Assembly (NCBI GenBank): GCA_035995885.1
Contig: DASYKC010000161.1
Location: forward strand, 1 to 64,000
From: Schlegelella_A sp035995885
GTDB taxonomy: Bacteria > Pseudomonadota > Gammaproteobacteria > Burkholderiales > Burkholderiaceae_C
Reading direction: 5' to 3'
DNA length: 64,000 nucleotides
Shown: positions 35,391 through 43,671 of the stretch, one piece after another
How the letters are laid out: each line of letters begins with the position of its first letter
Numbering within the stretch: the stretch's first letter is position 1
The notes under the pieces: generated by a model
The model's input: the letters and a program-made list of their open reading frames with translations, nothing else
Told to the model about the DNA's origin: nothing
Databases searched by the model: none
Position numbers and translations under genes: made by a program

Positions 35391-36032
35391 TCAGAACAGC
35401 AGCGGAACGCCCGTCTTCGACTGCAGCTCGTCGCGGCCGACGCCGTCGGCGACGGCGAGCACGGCGAGACCGCGATCGGTGACGTCGAGCACCGCCAGGT
35501 CGGTGACGATGCGGTTGACGACGCCGACGCCGGTGAGCGGCAAGGTGCACGCGGGCAGGATCTTGAGGTCGATCGTGCCGTCCTTCTTGCGCGCGACGTG
35601 CTCCATCAGGACGATGACGCGCTCGACGCCGGCGACGAGATCCATCGCCCCACCCATGCCCTTGACCATCTTGCCCGGGATCATCCAGTTGGCGAGGTCG
35701 CCCTTGGCGCTGACCTGCATCGCGCCGAGGATCGAGAGGTTGATCTTGCCGCCGCGGATCATCGCGAACGAGTCGTGCGAGCCGAAGATCGACGAGCCGG
35801 GCAACGTCGTCACCGTCTGCTTGCCGGCGTTGATGAGGTCGGCGTCGACCTCGTCCTCGGTCGGGAACGGGCCGATGCCGAGCATGCCGTTCTCGCTCTG
35901 CAGCCAGACCTCGATGCCGTCGGGCACGTGGTTGGCGACGAGCGTCGGCAGGCCGATGCCGAGGTTGACGTAGAAGCCGTCCTGCAGCTCCTGGGCGGCG
36001 CGCGCCGCCATCTCATCGTGGGTCCAGGCCAT
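35391..36032 (-). CDS. scoB: 3-oxoacid CoA-transferase subunit B
   Basis: 213 residues; catalytic glutamate in the family motif SENGMLGIGP near residue 47. GFYVNLGIGLPTLVANH and IPGKMVKGMGGAMDLVAG are conserved. With subunit A it moves CoA from succinyl-CoA to acetoacetate, part of ketone-body and short-chain acid catabolism. It lies directly after scoA with only one base between the two genes. Confidence 0.94.
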   Translation of the reverse strand: MAWTHDEMAARAAQELQDGFYVNLGIGLPTLVANHVPDGIEVWLQSENGMLGIGPFPTEDEVDADLINAGKQTVTTLPGSSIFGSHDSFAMIRGGKINLSILGAMQVSAKGDLANWMIPGKMVKGMGGAMDLVAGVERVIVLMEHVARKKDGTIDLKILPACTLPLTGVGVVNRIVTDLAVLDVTDRGLAVLAVADGVGRDELQSKTGVPLLF

Positions 36033-36033
36033 G

Positions 36034-36825
36034 TCAGGCTCCCGTCTTTTCTGCCGCCTTGGCGATCGCGTCGACTGCTTCCCGTTCCGCTGCGGCGGCC
36101 GACGTCCCCGGCGCGACGTCGACCGTGGCCGCCGCGCGCAGGGTGCGCTTCTCGATCCGCTTCTCGGGGTGGGCGTTGAGGACGATGCGGTGCACGTAGA
36201 TGCCGGGCAGGTGGACGGCGTCGGGGTCGATCGCACCGGTCTCGACGATCTCCTCGACCTCGACGATCGTCACCTTGCCGGCCATCGCCACCGCCGGATT
36301 GAAGTTGCGCGCGGTGCGGCGAAAGACGAGGTTGCCGGACTTGTCGGCCTTCTGCGCCTTCACCAGCGACACCTCGGGCAGCAAGGCGCGCTCCATGATG
36401 TAGGTGTGGCCGTCGAACTCGCGCGACTCCTTGCCCTCGGCGACGAGCGTGCCGACGCCGGTGCGGGTGAAGAACGCCGGGATGCCGGCGCCGCCGGCGC
36501 GGAGCTTCTCGGCGAGCGTTCCCTGCGGCGTGAACTCGAGCTCGAGCTCGCCGGCGAGGTACTGGCGCTCGAACTCCTTGTTCTCGCCGACGTAGCTCGA
36601 GATCATCCGCTTGATCTGGCGCGTCTCGAGCAGCTTGCCGAGGCCAAAGCCGTCGACGCCAGCGTTGTTCGAGATGACCGTGAGGTTCTTGACGCGCGAG
36701 TCGCGCAGCGCCTCGATCAGCGCCTCGGGAATGCCGCAGAGGCCGAAGCCGCCGACCGCCATCAGCTGGCCGTCGTGGACGACGCCGGCCAGGGCGGCAG
36801 CAGCGCTCGGGAAGATCTTGTTCAT
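36034..36825 (-). CDS. scoA: 3-oxoacid CoA-transferase subunit A
   Basis: 263 residues; SIF-type alpha subunit with VGGFGLCGIPEALIEAL, ISNNAGVDGFGLGKLL and GKVTIVEVEEIVE. The stop sits just before the scoB start. First gene of the pair; divergent from the hotdog thioesterase with 76 bp between. Confidence 0.94.
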   Translation of the reverse strand: MNKIFPSAAAALAGVVHDGQLMAVGGFGLCGIPEALIEALRDSRVKNLTVISNNAGVDGFGLGKLLETRQIKRMISSYVGENKEFERQYLAGELELEFTPQGTLAEKLRAGGAGIPAFFTRTGVGTLVAEGKESREFDGHTYIMERALLPEVSLVKAQKADKSGNLVFRRTARNFNPAVAMAGKVTIVEVEEIVETGAIDPDAVHLPGIYVHRIVLNAHPEKRIEKRTLRAAATVDVAPGTSAAAAEREAVDAIAKAAEKTGA

Positions 36826-36901
36826 CGCCGATCCCTTGAGTCGAATCGACGCGATTATCAGCGCCCGCGCGCTGCCTAGAATGCCCGCAGGGAGAACGAC
36901 G

Positions 36902-37315
36902 ATGACGATGGACGCAGCCGCCCTGCAGGCGACGCTCGACACGCTGGCGGCCGACTACGTGAAACGGCTGGGGCTGCGCGTCGAGTCGATCGAGCCGGGC
37001 CAGGTGACGATGAGCCTGCCGGTCTCGGCCGAGATCGTCCACGCCGGCGGCGTCGTCTGCGGCCAGGCGATCATGGCTGCGGCGGACACCGCCATGCTGG
37101 TGGCAATGATCGCCCAGCTCGGTGAGTTCCGGCCGATGACGACGGTGCAGCTGCAGACGAGCTTTGTGAGGCCGGTGCCGAAGGATGCGCTTCGGATCAA
37201 CGTCGTGGCGCGAGTGTTGCGCGCAGGGAAGAGTCTGTCGTATGGCGACGTCGAGTTCAAGACGGCCGATGGCAAGCTGGCGGCGCACGCGACGACGACG
37301 TACGCGTTGCTGTGA
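36902..37315 (+). CDS. PaaI family thioesterase (hotdog fold)
   Basis: Single hotdog domain of 137 residues from ATG 36902. The family motif appears as IVHAGGVVCGQAIMAAADTA (usual form HGGxxxxLAD). Hydrolyses acyl-CoA thioesters in this family; substrate not known. Divergent from scoA. It is the last gene before the low-GC signalling block. Confidence 0.85.
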   Translation: MTMDAAALQATLDTLAADYVKRLGLRVESIEPGQVTMSLPVSAEIVHAGGVVCGQAIMAAADTAMLVAMIAQLGEFRPMTTVQLQTSFVRPVPKDALRINVVARVLRAGKSLSYGDVEFKTADGKLAAHATTTYALL

Positions 37316-37389
37316 GCGAGCACCCGCCGCGGAATGAGTAACGCCGGTCGCGCGCCTTGGCGTACCTTCCACCAAAACCACAGGCATTA

Positions 37390-37418
37390 TTGACACCGGA
37401 CCTGGGAACGCGTACGTT
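37390..37418 (+). promoter_or_regulatory. Promoter of the FeeM-like synthase, with an overlapping inverted repeat
   Basis: TTGACA (37390-37395), 17 bp, then TACGTT (37413-37418). The -10 region overlaps a perfect inverted repeat GAACG-CGTA-CGTTC (37406-37419), a good candidate operator. The start codon is 47 bp downstream with a GGGAGGA ribosome site. Confidence 0.6.
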
Positions 37419-37447
37419 CACTTTACGACCTGCGCACGCTGGGAACG
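37402..37447. repeat. Direct repeat CTGGGAACG in the FeeM-like promoter region
   Basis: CTGGGAACG occurs at 37402-37410 and 37439-37447, 37 bp apart, flanking the -10 region and the leader. The first copy overlaps the palindrome. Possibly paired sites for a regulator; chance cannot be excluded for 9 bp. Confidence 0.4.
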
Positions 37448-37465
37448 TGCAAATCGGGAGGACGG

Positions 37466-38152
37466 ATGCGCACGGAGTTATTGAGCTTCACGCTGAGACG
37501 AGCTGATACCCATCGGGATCTTCTACGCGCGTGCGAAGTTCGAGCCGCGGCATACGGCTACAAGGTTCCGGCGTATCGAGAGTCGATGGCTCAGCCGGAC
37601 GCGATTGACGCCAGCCCGTGGACTACTGTATTTCTGTGCGAGGACAAGCTTTCCGGCGAGGCGGTGGGGACGATGCGCGTTCAGACCCGCGAGCACGACC
37701 GGGGCGAGCTCGAGATGGAACGCTACGTCAAGCTACCAGAGTATCTGGAAAACGCTACGTGCACCGAAGTCACGCGCTTGGCGGCGCCGGTCGGATCCGA
37801 TCCATTCGTGCGACTTGCCCTGTGGAAGGCCGCCTATTTGTTCGCTGCAAGCCAAGGAATAAGTTGGATCGTCATGAGCGTTCGCAAGCCTGCCCTCATC
37901 CGTGCGTACGAGCGGATGGGATCCAAGGACGTTTTCGCGAATCGGGCCGACGGATTCTTTCTGCCTTACGTAGGCAACATGCCGCACCGGATCTATGCGC
38001 TAGACATCGACAACTTCTACGGTTTTTGGAGCGACAGCAAGCATCCGCTGCTCGAGTTCATGACGGCCACGAATCATGAAGACATCATCGTCGGTCGCCC
38101 GTCAGTGGACCGCCTGTCCATAAGAGGAGTCGGGCTCCGAGTCGTCGAGTGA
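37466..38152 (+). CDS. FeeM-like N-acyl amino acid synthase (autoinducer-synthase fold)
   Basis: 228 residues; GNAT-type acyltransferase related to FeeM and LuxI. Acidic and arginine positions characteristic of the LuxI fold can be seen: D45 and D48 in QPDAIDASPW, R71 in GTMRVQT, and E101 and R104 in CTEVTRLAAP. GISWIVMSVRKPALIRAYER follows, as in FeeM. Family members join an acyl group from acyl-ACP to an amino acid, making long-chain N-acyl products, some with signal activity. The gene has its own promoter and a strong ribosome site. It overlaps the kinase gene on the other strand by 51 bp. Base composition is lower in GC than its surroundings. Product not determinable. Confidence 0.8.
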   Translation: MRTELLSFTLRRADTHRDLLRACEVRAAAYGYKVPAYRESMAQPDAIDASPWTTVFLCEDKLSGEAVGTMRVQTREHDRGELEMERYVKLPEYLENATCTEVTRLAAPVGSDPFVRLALWKAAYLFAASQGISWIVMSVRKPALIRAYERMGSKDVFANRADGFFLPYVGNMPHRIYALDIDNFYGFWSDSKHPLLEFMTATNHEDIIVGRPSVDRLSIRGVGLRVVE

Positions 38153-40093
38153 TTTGGCGTACTCGTAGAGGGGATGGTTTCGATTGCAAACCCCGTCCGC
38201 CGCGTACAAGGCAATCGTCTGCAGTAGCTGCTCCAAGGTAAACGGTTTCATCAACAGGCCGTCCATGCCCGCCTCGTAGCACTCTCGCCTGTCCTCGTCA
38301 CTGGGGCTCGCGGTGAGCGCAACGATTGGGACGCTGGGCAACCCAATCCTCGTTTCGATCGCACGGATCTCGCGAGATGCCGTCGGCCCGTCCATTACCG
38401 GCATTCGACAATCCATGAAGACGAAATCCGGTCGTGGCTTGGCAAACGCAGCGGAGATCGCCTCCTTGCCATTGTTGGCGCGAACCACTTCGGCACCTAT
38501 GTTCGCAAGGTTCGCCGTCGCGATCAACGCATTGACCTCGTTATCCTCAACCAAAAGGACTCGGTATCCCTCTCGAACGTGGGGTAGCTTCGGCTGCGGT
38601 TGAGCCGACTGATCCGACGTCGCGGGCGCTTCGGGAAGAATGGCGGTGAACGTGAACTGCGAACCGACGCCCACCGCGCTGCTGACGCCGACGTCGCCTC
38701 CCATCGCCTGGGCGATCTCGCGGGCGATGGTCAGGCCCAGGCCCGTTCCGTCTGCCGGTCGAGTCGCCGAGTCGTCCGCCTGTCGAAAGGCATCGAAAAT
38801 GTGCGCGGCATCTTTCGTCGCGATGCCCGGACCGGTGTCTCTGATCTCAAAGGAAAACAGCTTCCCTTGACGCTGGACCTTCAGCACGACCAAGCCCGAC
38901 TTGGTGAATTTCACCGCATTGCCGAGCAGGTTGTGGAGAACCTGGCGAACCCGCGCTGGGTCTCCAATCACCCGGCACGGGGTGTCGATTCGGATCGAAC
39001 TGCTGAAGTCGAGACCTTTGCTGTCGCACCTCAGCTTGTACAGATCCGCAACATTGGCAAGCTCAAGCGCCAGATCAAAAGTTGCGTGACGCAGTTCCAA
39101 GCGACCAGACTCAATTCTCGAGATATCGAGTAACGACCCTATGAGTTCTAGCAAATGCGTTCCGGAAGATTCCAGAAGTGCCAGACGATGCTGCACGACG
39201 GGATCAGCGGCGGTCTGCTTGCGAATTAGCTGGGTCAGGCCCAGGATCCCATGCAAAGGTGTACGGAGCTCATGACTCATGGTGCCGAGAAACAAGGACT
39301 TGACAGCCCCCTGACGTTTCACCTCGAGCAACGCCGCAGCGAGAGCTTCGGCATTGCGCGTTTCGCGCAGACGCGCCTCCTCCGTCGCCTCGTGCGCCAG
39401 GAACTCGCTTCTTAGACGACGTTCAGACGCGTAGGCGGTCACGATCGACTGCAGCAAGACCAGGATCGTGCCCAGCGAAACGAAGACTCCCAGTGCGTCG
39501 CCCCGAAGCGCCACTGCGACGGCAAGTGGAACCAGCATCGAGGTCACGTAGGCTACGGACGCGGCTGCCATGGTGTTGAACCCGTGCGTGGCCATCAATG
39601 CAACACTGCAGAGCACGGCACAAGTCAGGCATGCGAACTCACTTGGACCAAATGCGCACCATGCGCCTGCCGCACCCCAAATGGCGCCATCTAAAGCTAG
39701 TAGCACCAACGTCAGTTGACGAGAGAAACCATCCCTGACCATTGGCCAACTCGAGCGCGAGTACGCCAAGGCTGCCAAGACTCGAACGACCGAGATTGCG
39801 AGCTTCACGCCCAGCCAGACGTGCGTCGGGGTCCAGCCGAATGTCGGGGTCAGGAATGGAACGAGCAGTGCGGCAAGCACCGAGTTGATAACCGCCGCTC
39901 TGATGACGTGTTTTTGCACACCATCGAGTTGCAATCTTTGAAATCGACTCTTCACCTCTCCGGTCAGAGCGTTTGAAGTGGGTTTCGACGGCGTTCCAAT
40001 GCGCCGCAAAACAGACGGCAACACAGATGACACACCCAAATCAATCACTTGACAGTTCTGCTCGTTGATGCCGACTTGCGGTTCAGCCGTCAA
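38102..40093 (-). CDS. Membrane hybrid histidine kinase (HisKA-HATPase-REC)
   Basis: 663 residues from TTG 40093; the start is uncertain and later GTG/TTG codons could serve. Six hydrophobic helices (about 62-222) with short loops and no large periplasmic domain imply sensing in or at the membrane. A coiled-coil region at 223-262 leads to the HisKA box TMSHELRTPLHG with the phospho-accepting H274. The ATPase N-box is NLLGNAVKF, then DTGPGIA and GTGLGLTIA. The receiver (about 510-630) has D561 in FMDCRMPVMDG and K616. No output domain or Hpt follows, so the phosphate must pass to another protein. Overlaps the FeeM-like gene tail to tail. Confidence 0.9.
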   Translation of the reverse strand: MTAEPQVGINEQNCQVIDLGVSSVLPSVLRRIGTPSKPTSNALTGEVKSRFQRLQLDGVQKHVIRAAVINSVLAALLVPFLTPTFGWTPTHVWLGVKLAISVVRVLAALAYSRSSWPMVRDGFSRQLTLVLLALDGAIWGAAGAWCAFGPSEFACLTCAVLCSVALMATHGFNTMAAASVAYVTSMLVPLAVAVALRGDALGVFVSLGTILVLLQSIVTAYASERRLRSEFLAHEATEEARLRETRNAEALAAALLEVKRQGAVKSLFLGTMSHELRTPLHGILGLTQLIRKQTAADPVVQHRLALLESSGTHLLELIGSLLDISRIESGRLELRHATFDLALELANVADLYKLRCDSKGLDFSSSIRIDTPCRVIGDPARVRQVLHNLLGNAVKFTKSGLVVLKVQRQGKLFSFEIRDTGPGIATKDAAHIFDAFRQADDSATRPADGTGLGLTIAREIAQAMGGDVGVSSAVGVGSQFTFTAILPEAPATSDQSAQPQPKLPHVREGYRVLLVEDNEVNALIATANLANIGAEVVRANNGKEAISAAFAKPRPDFVFMDCRMPVMDGPTASREIRAIETRIGLPSVPIVALTASPSDEDRRECYEAGMDGLLMKPFTLEQLLQTIALYAADGVCNRNHPLYEYAKSLDDSEPDSSYGQAVH

Positions 40094-40156
40094 CTTGGCG
40101 TAACGGCGCAGGCCTTAAGCAATGACCGCGGCTCCCTCCGAGGCACTGTGTCGCCA

Positions 40157-40282
40157 TCACATCGGCGCTTTCGAGGAGGCGCGAACGTGATTTTCTGCAC
40201 GATTCAACCGCAGCTGCTCCTCTTGGCGCCACTGTTGCCGAGGCGAGCCAAATTCGCGTTGTTGATCATCAAAGGGTTGCAT
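40157..40282 (-). CDS. Possible small ORF (41 aa) upstream of the hybrid kinase
   Basis: ATG 40282 has GGAGG four bases upstream, one of the best ribosome sites in this block. The 41 residues are hydrophilic and rich in glutamine, glutamate and arginine (MQPFDDQQREFGSPRQQWRQ at the N-terminus). It ends 63 bp before the kinase start on the same strand. It could be a leader, a small regulator, or part of an alternative kinase leader. No homologue known to me. Confidence 0.35.
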   Translation of the reverse strand: MQPFDDQQREFGSPRQQWRQEEQLRLNRAENHVRASSKAPM

Positions 40283-40543
40283 ATGTCCTCCACGACGCGA
40301 CGGGCCATGGCTAGTGAGTCACTATCGGCAGTTGCGCGCCAACTTTTAGTCCGTTTCGCGGCGCTGGACCTACAAGTGACATCGAAGCCTTCTACGGCTT
40401 GATTGGCACCACTTTGGACGACCCTGGGCTCGGCCTTTCCACGGCCGTTCTCCGCAGCGAGTTGTCCCCGCGCGCGGAGGTGCCTCGCGCTACCGTCTCG
40501 TGTCGTTCAAGAATGCCGCCGGTACGCACGACGCGACGCCGCC
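40283..40543. other. Intergenic region upstream of the kinase leader ORF
   Basis: About 260 bp between the end of the BASS transporter gene and the small ORF. It holds the 13-bp palindrome at 40312-40324 and a shorter inverted repeat AGTTG-GCGCG-CAACT (minus strand, about 40335-40350). No clear -35/-10 pair, RNA structure or other gene was seen. Confidence 0.5.
40312..40324. repeat. Perfect inverted repeat TAGTGA-G-TCACTA
   Basis: Six-base arms around one base, 30 bp upstream of the small ORF that precedes the kinase. The size and symmetry suit a dimeric DNA-binding regulator. Role inferred only. Confidence 0.45.
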
Positions 40544-41431
40544 CTACCCGTCGCCGAGCACCGGTTCCCCTGCGGGCGCGCGGGAGCGACCGCGAATCCA
40601 CATGCCGAAGGAAAGGCCGAACAGCACCATCGTGATCGAATAGACGGCCGCGGGCAGGGCGAATTGAGTGTCGCCCAACGTCGTCATCGCCACGTACATC
40701 GACAAGACTGCGCTTCTTATGCCGAGTTGGAAGGTGATGGCGATGCCGTTACCTCGGCCAAGCCCCCAGAGCTGGGAAAATCCGTAGCCCAAGCCGAGGC
40801 TCAGCAAGTTGAACAAGACGACGCTACCGCCAACCTCGGTGAAACCACGAATCAGGGACTGCCACTCCTTGACGATGGCTCCTGCCGAAAAAAGGACAAG
40901 GACCAGAACGCTGAAGATTCGCATTGGCTTGTCGGCTCTTGTCGCAAAAGCGGGAAATCGCGCCCGCACCGCCATACCGAGGATGACTGGAATCACCAAG
41001 CTCGCCATCGTTTCCACGAGCTTTCCCGTGATCGACGGCATCGCTGTATCGCGGCTCGCGAAGTAGCTCAGCGACCAGCTGCAGATAAGAGGAAGCGTGA
41101 AGAGGCTGAGAGCAGTGTTGACTCCGGTGAGCGTGACATTGAGCGCGACGTTTCCACCAAAGACGTGGCTATACAAGTTTGACGAGATGCTTCCGGGCGC
41201 CGCAGCCAAGAGCATGAGTCCAACCGCATAAGGGGTCGGCAACCGCAATGCAACCGCAATGAGCAGTGCCACCAGAGGCAATATCACCATCTGCAGGGTG
41301 AGGGCGATCAACACCGCGCGTCGCTCGCCGAATGCCCGACGGAAGTCCGCCAATTCAAGCGATAGCCCGAGACCGGCCATCACCACCGCGAGGGCGACGA
41401 ACAGGAGCTGCACAGTGGCCTGAGTTGACAT
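40544..41431 (-). CDS. Bile acid:sodium symporter (BASS) family transporter
   Basis: 295 residues from ATG 41431 (MSTQATVQLLFVALAVVMAG); an upstream in-frame start at 41488 is possible. About ten hydrophobic helices in two repeats, with LMLLAAAPGSISSNLYSHVF and VNTALSLFTLPLI as family-like segments and FQLGIRSAVLSMYVAMTTLG near the end. BASS carriers move organic anions with sodium. Its place between two sensor kinases and near an acyl-amino-acid synthase suggests a role in moving an acidic small molecule, but that is speculation. Confidence 0.85.
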   Translation of the reverse strand: MSTQATVQLLFVALAVVMAGLGLSLELADFRRAFGERRAVLIALTLQMVILPLVALLIAVALRLPTPYAVGLMLLAAAPGSISSNLYSHVFGGNVALNVTLTGVNTALSLFTLPLICSWSLSYFASRDTAMPSITGKLVETMASLVIPVILGMAVRARFPAFATRADKPMRIFSVLVLVLFSAGAIVKEWQSLIRGFTEVGGSVVLFNLLSLGLGYGFSQLWGLGRGNGIAITFQLGIRSAVLSMYVAMTTLGDTQFALPAAVYSITMVLFGLSFGMWIRGRSRAPAGEPVLGDG

Positions 41432-41738
41432 TGACAAGAGCGCAGACGATCGCCGTGATTGCAACGCTCCGACTTCTAACCTGCTCAATCGCGTAGCGGC
41501 TCAATTCTGTGTGCACGACCGTCAAATAATCACGCAAGACGCGGCTTGTCGAAGATGAAGCCTTGTGCGGTAGTTCAGCGTCCAGCAAGCGGGAGCGTCA
41601 AACGCAGACGATGCCTCGGACAGTCCCTCGCCCGGTTTTCGCCCACTACAACGCCGCCCAGGCGAGACGTAGACTAGGAATCGAGAGCGATCCAGCCGAT
41701 ACGACAGGTCGGCCTCGACCCGGAAGCCAAGGATGAAC
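41432..41738. other. Divergent intergenic region between the BASS transporter and the second kinase
   Basis: About 300 bp with lower GC than the flanks. It must contain the promoters of both genes, but I see no strong -35/-10 pair; TAGACT at about 41671 is the best -10-like match for the kinase. No convincing gene, repeat or RNA found. Confidence 0.4.
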
Positions 41739-43661
41739 ATGCCATCGCGTCAGCAGGCCAATCGTCCCAATCGATATCGGTTCACGGACGAGGAGTTCCT
41801 CGAGATCTATCGCAGGCCAGGTGCCCGCTACCTCGGCATCGCTTGCCTGTTCGGCGCCCTCGGAGCGCTTTCGTTCTATCTGATCGACGCCATCGGCATC
41901 GGACACCCGCTGATCGGCGGTATCCAAAGCATGCGCCTTGCGCTGGCCGGCGCCCTTTCCTCCCTTGCAACCTTCATTTGGTTTTCGCCGCGGCAGATCG
42001 CCAAGCACTACGCACCCATATTCGGCGGCTTCACCAGCCTCGCCGTCGCGATCAGCGCGTATATCTCGTACCAAGGGCACTTGAAGGACCCACCGCTCGA
42101 GCTCCTCTACTCAGTGGACATGACCCTCGTCCTTTGCATCATCGTCATCTTCGGTTTCAGTCGACTTACGTCATTTTCCACGACGGTTCTGACGAGCAGT
42201 GTCGCTGTTGCAATGATTGGCTTTCTCTGGCTGCTCGAGGGCACAGATGCACGTCAACTCATGCGGATGACGACCCATCTCTCGATCATCACGGCCTGCT
42301 GCTTTTCGCTTCATCTCAGCATTCAGCGGCGCGAGTGGGAATTGTTTCTGCTTGCCAAGGAGAATCTGCGCCGAAACAAATACGCCGCCGAGCTCGAGCG
42401 CGCCAAGAGCGCGGCCGAGGACGCCGACGCTGCCAAGTCCCGGTTTCTCGCGAACATGAGTTACGAGATTCGAACACCGATGAATGGAGTCTTGCAAATA
42501 CTCGACGTCGTAGGCGATCACGCAAAGGACGACGATCGGCTACTCATAGAACAGGGCCGCAAGTCGGGTCATGCCCTGCTGCGAATCCTGAACAGCATCC
42601 TCGACTATTCCAAGCTGTCGCATGGAGCCGCGGGCGTCGAGATCTCCGCCGTCGACATCGCGGACGTCTGCCGCACCGTGCTGGATCTTCATGTCGCCGC
42701 GGCGACGACGAAGGGGATCGACCTGCGCTCGCAGTTGGACTTGCCTCCGGGCGGCGCGTCGCGGGTGCTTACCGATGAAGTCAAGCTGTTCGAGATCATC
42801 AACAACCTGCTGTCGAACGCCCTGAAGTTCACTCAGGTCGGATATGTCGATCTCAACGTCCAGCTCCTCCTTCCCGTTCCGGACAAGTTCCCGCACGCTG
42901 CCCTGGAGATCCGCGTTCGCGATTCCGGGCCGGGAATATCGACACTCGACCAGGCAAGGGTCTTCTTGCCCTTCTTCCAACGTGATGCCGCGCGCAACCC
43001 CCGTCACGGTGGCACCGGCTTGGGTCTGGCCATCGTCAAGGAACTCGCGGAGAAGTTGCATGGTCGGGTTCGGGTGGAGAGCGAAGAAGGGCTCGGAAGC
43101 TTCTTCGAAGTTCGACTTCCGGTCACCCTGTCCGAGACCTCGAGTCACGCTGACGCGCGGTCCACGAGTCATCTGCCGGAAGCGGAGAGGGGGTTGACGA
43201 GGAGCTCGGAGGTCACGCAGAGCGAGTTCAGCGGTCGCTCCCTGCTGATCGTCGATGACAACGAGCTCAATGCCATGCTCGCATCGCGCCTGATGCAGGC
43301 AATGGGCTTTGAGGTCCAGCTCGCCGAGAACGGCGCTGTCGCCCTCGAGCTCTTCGCGAAGAAGCGCTTCGATCTCGTTCTGATGGACTGTCAGATGCCG
43401 GTGCTCGACGGGTACGAGGCGACCAAGCGAATTCGCGAGCTGGAAGCAAGGACCTCGACGCTGCGTACCCCAGTTATCGCCATCACTGCGTACACGCTGT
43501 CCGGCGACCGGGAGAAATGCCTCGCCTCCGGCATGGACGACTATCTCGCCAAGCCCTATTCGGTTCAGGACCTTCGCCCGAAGCTCGACCGCTGGCTTGG
43601 ACGGACTGTGTCTCCAACGGGACCGATCCGCAACCCGGCAATCAGCAAACAAGCACTTTGA
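41739..43661 (+). CDS. Membrane hybrid histidine kinase with tyrosine at the phospho-accepting site
   Basis: 640 residues from ATG 41739, preferred over ATG 41733 because AAGG then lies six bases upstream instead of touching the start. Six hydrophobic helices (about 30-195), then a coiled coil and the HisKA box, which reads LANMSYEIRTPMNG: codon 42462-42464 is TAC, so the normal histidine is tyrosine 242. The rest is intact: N-box NLLSNALKF, DSGPGIS, GGTGLGLAIV, and a C-terminal receiver with D550 in MDCQMPVLDG and K605. It may bind ATP but cannot phosphorylate a histidine at the usual place; it may act on, or be fed by, the other kinase. Divergent from the transporter. Confidence 0.9.
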   Translation: MPSRQQANRPNRYRFTDEEFLEIYRRPGARYLGIACLFGALGALSFYLIDAIGIGHPLIGGIQSMRLALAGALSSLATFIWFSPRQIAKHYAPIFGGFTSLAVAISAYISYQGHLKDPPLELLYSVDMTLVLCIIVIFGFSRLTSFSTTVLTSSVAVAMIGFLWLLEGTDARQLMRMTTHLSIITACCFSLHLSIQRREWELFLLAKENLRRNKYAAELERAKSAAEDADAAKSRFLANMSYEIRTPMNGVLQILDVVGDHAKDDDRLLIEQGRKSGHALLRILNSILDYSKLSHGAAGVEISAVDIADVCRTVLDLHVAAATTKGIDLRSQLDLPPGGASRVLTDEVKLFEIINNLLSNALKFTQVGYVDLNVQLLLPVPDKFPHAALEIRVRDSGPGISTLDQARVFLPFFQRDAARNPRHGGTGLGLAIVKELAEKLHGRVRVESEEGLGSFFEVRLPVTLSETSSHADARSTSHLPEAERGLTRSSEVTQSEFSGRSLLIVDDNELNAMLASRLMQAMGFEVQLAENGAVALELFAKKRFDLVLMDCQMPVLDGYEATKRIRELEARTSTLRTPVIAITAYTLSGDREKCLASGMDDYLAKPYSVQDLRPKLDRWLGRTVSPTGPIRNPAISKQAL

Positions 43662-43671
43662 GTGGCGACGC

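Noticed and set aside
40049..40402. 117-codon plus-strand frame opposite the kinase leader
   Set aside because: No ribosome site, odd composition, overlaps the kinase start and the better small ORF on the other strand.
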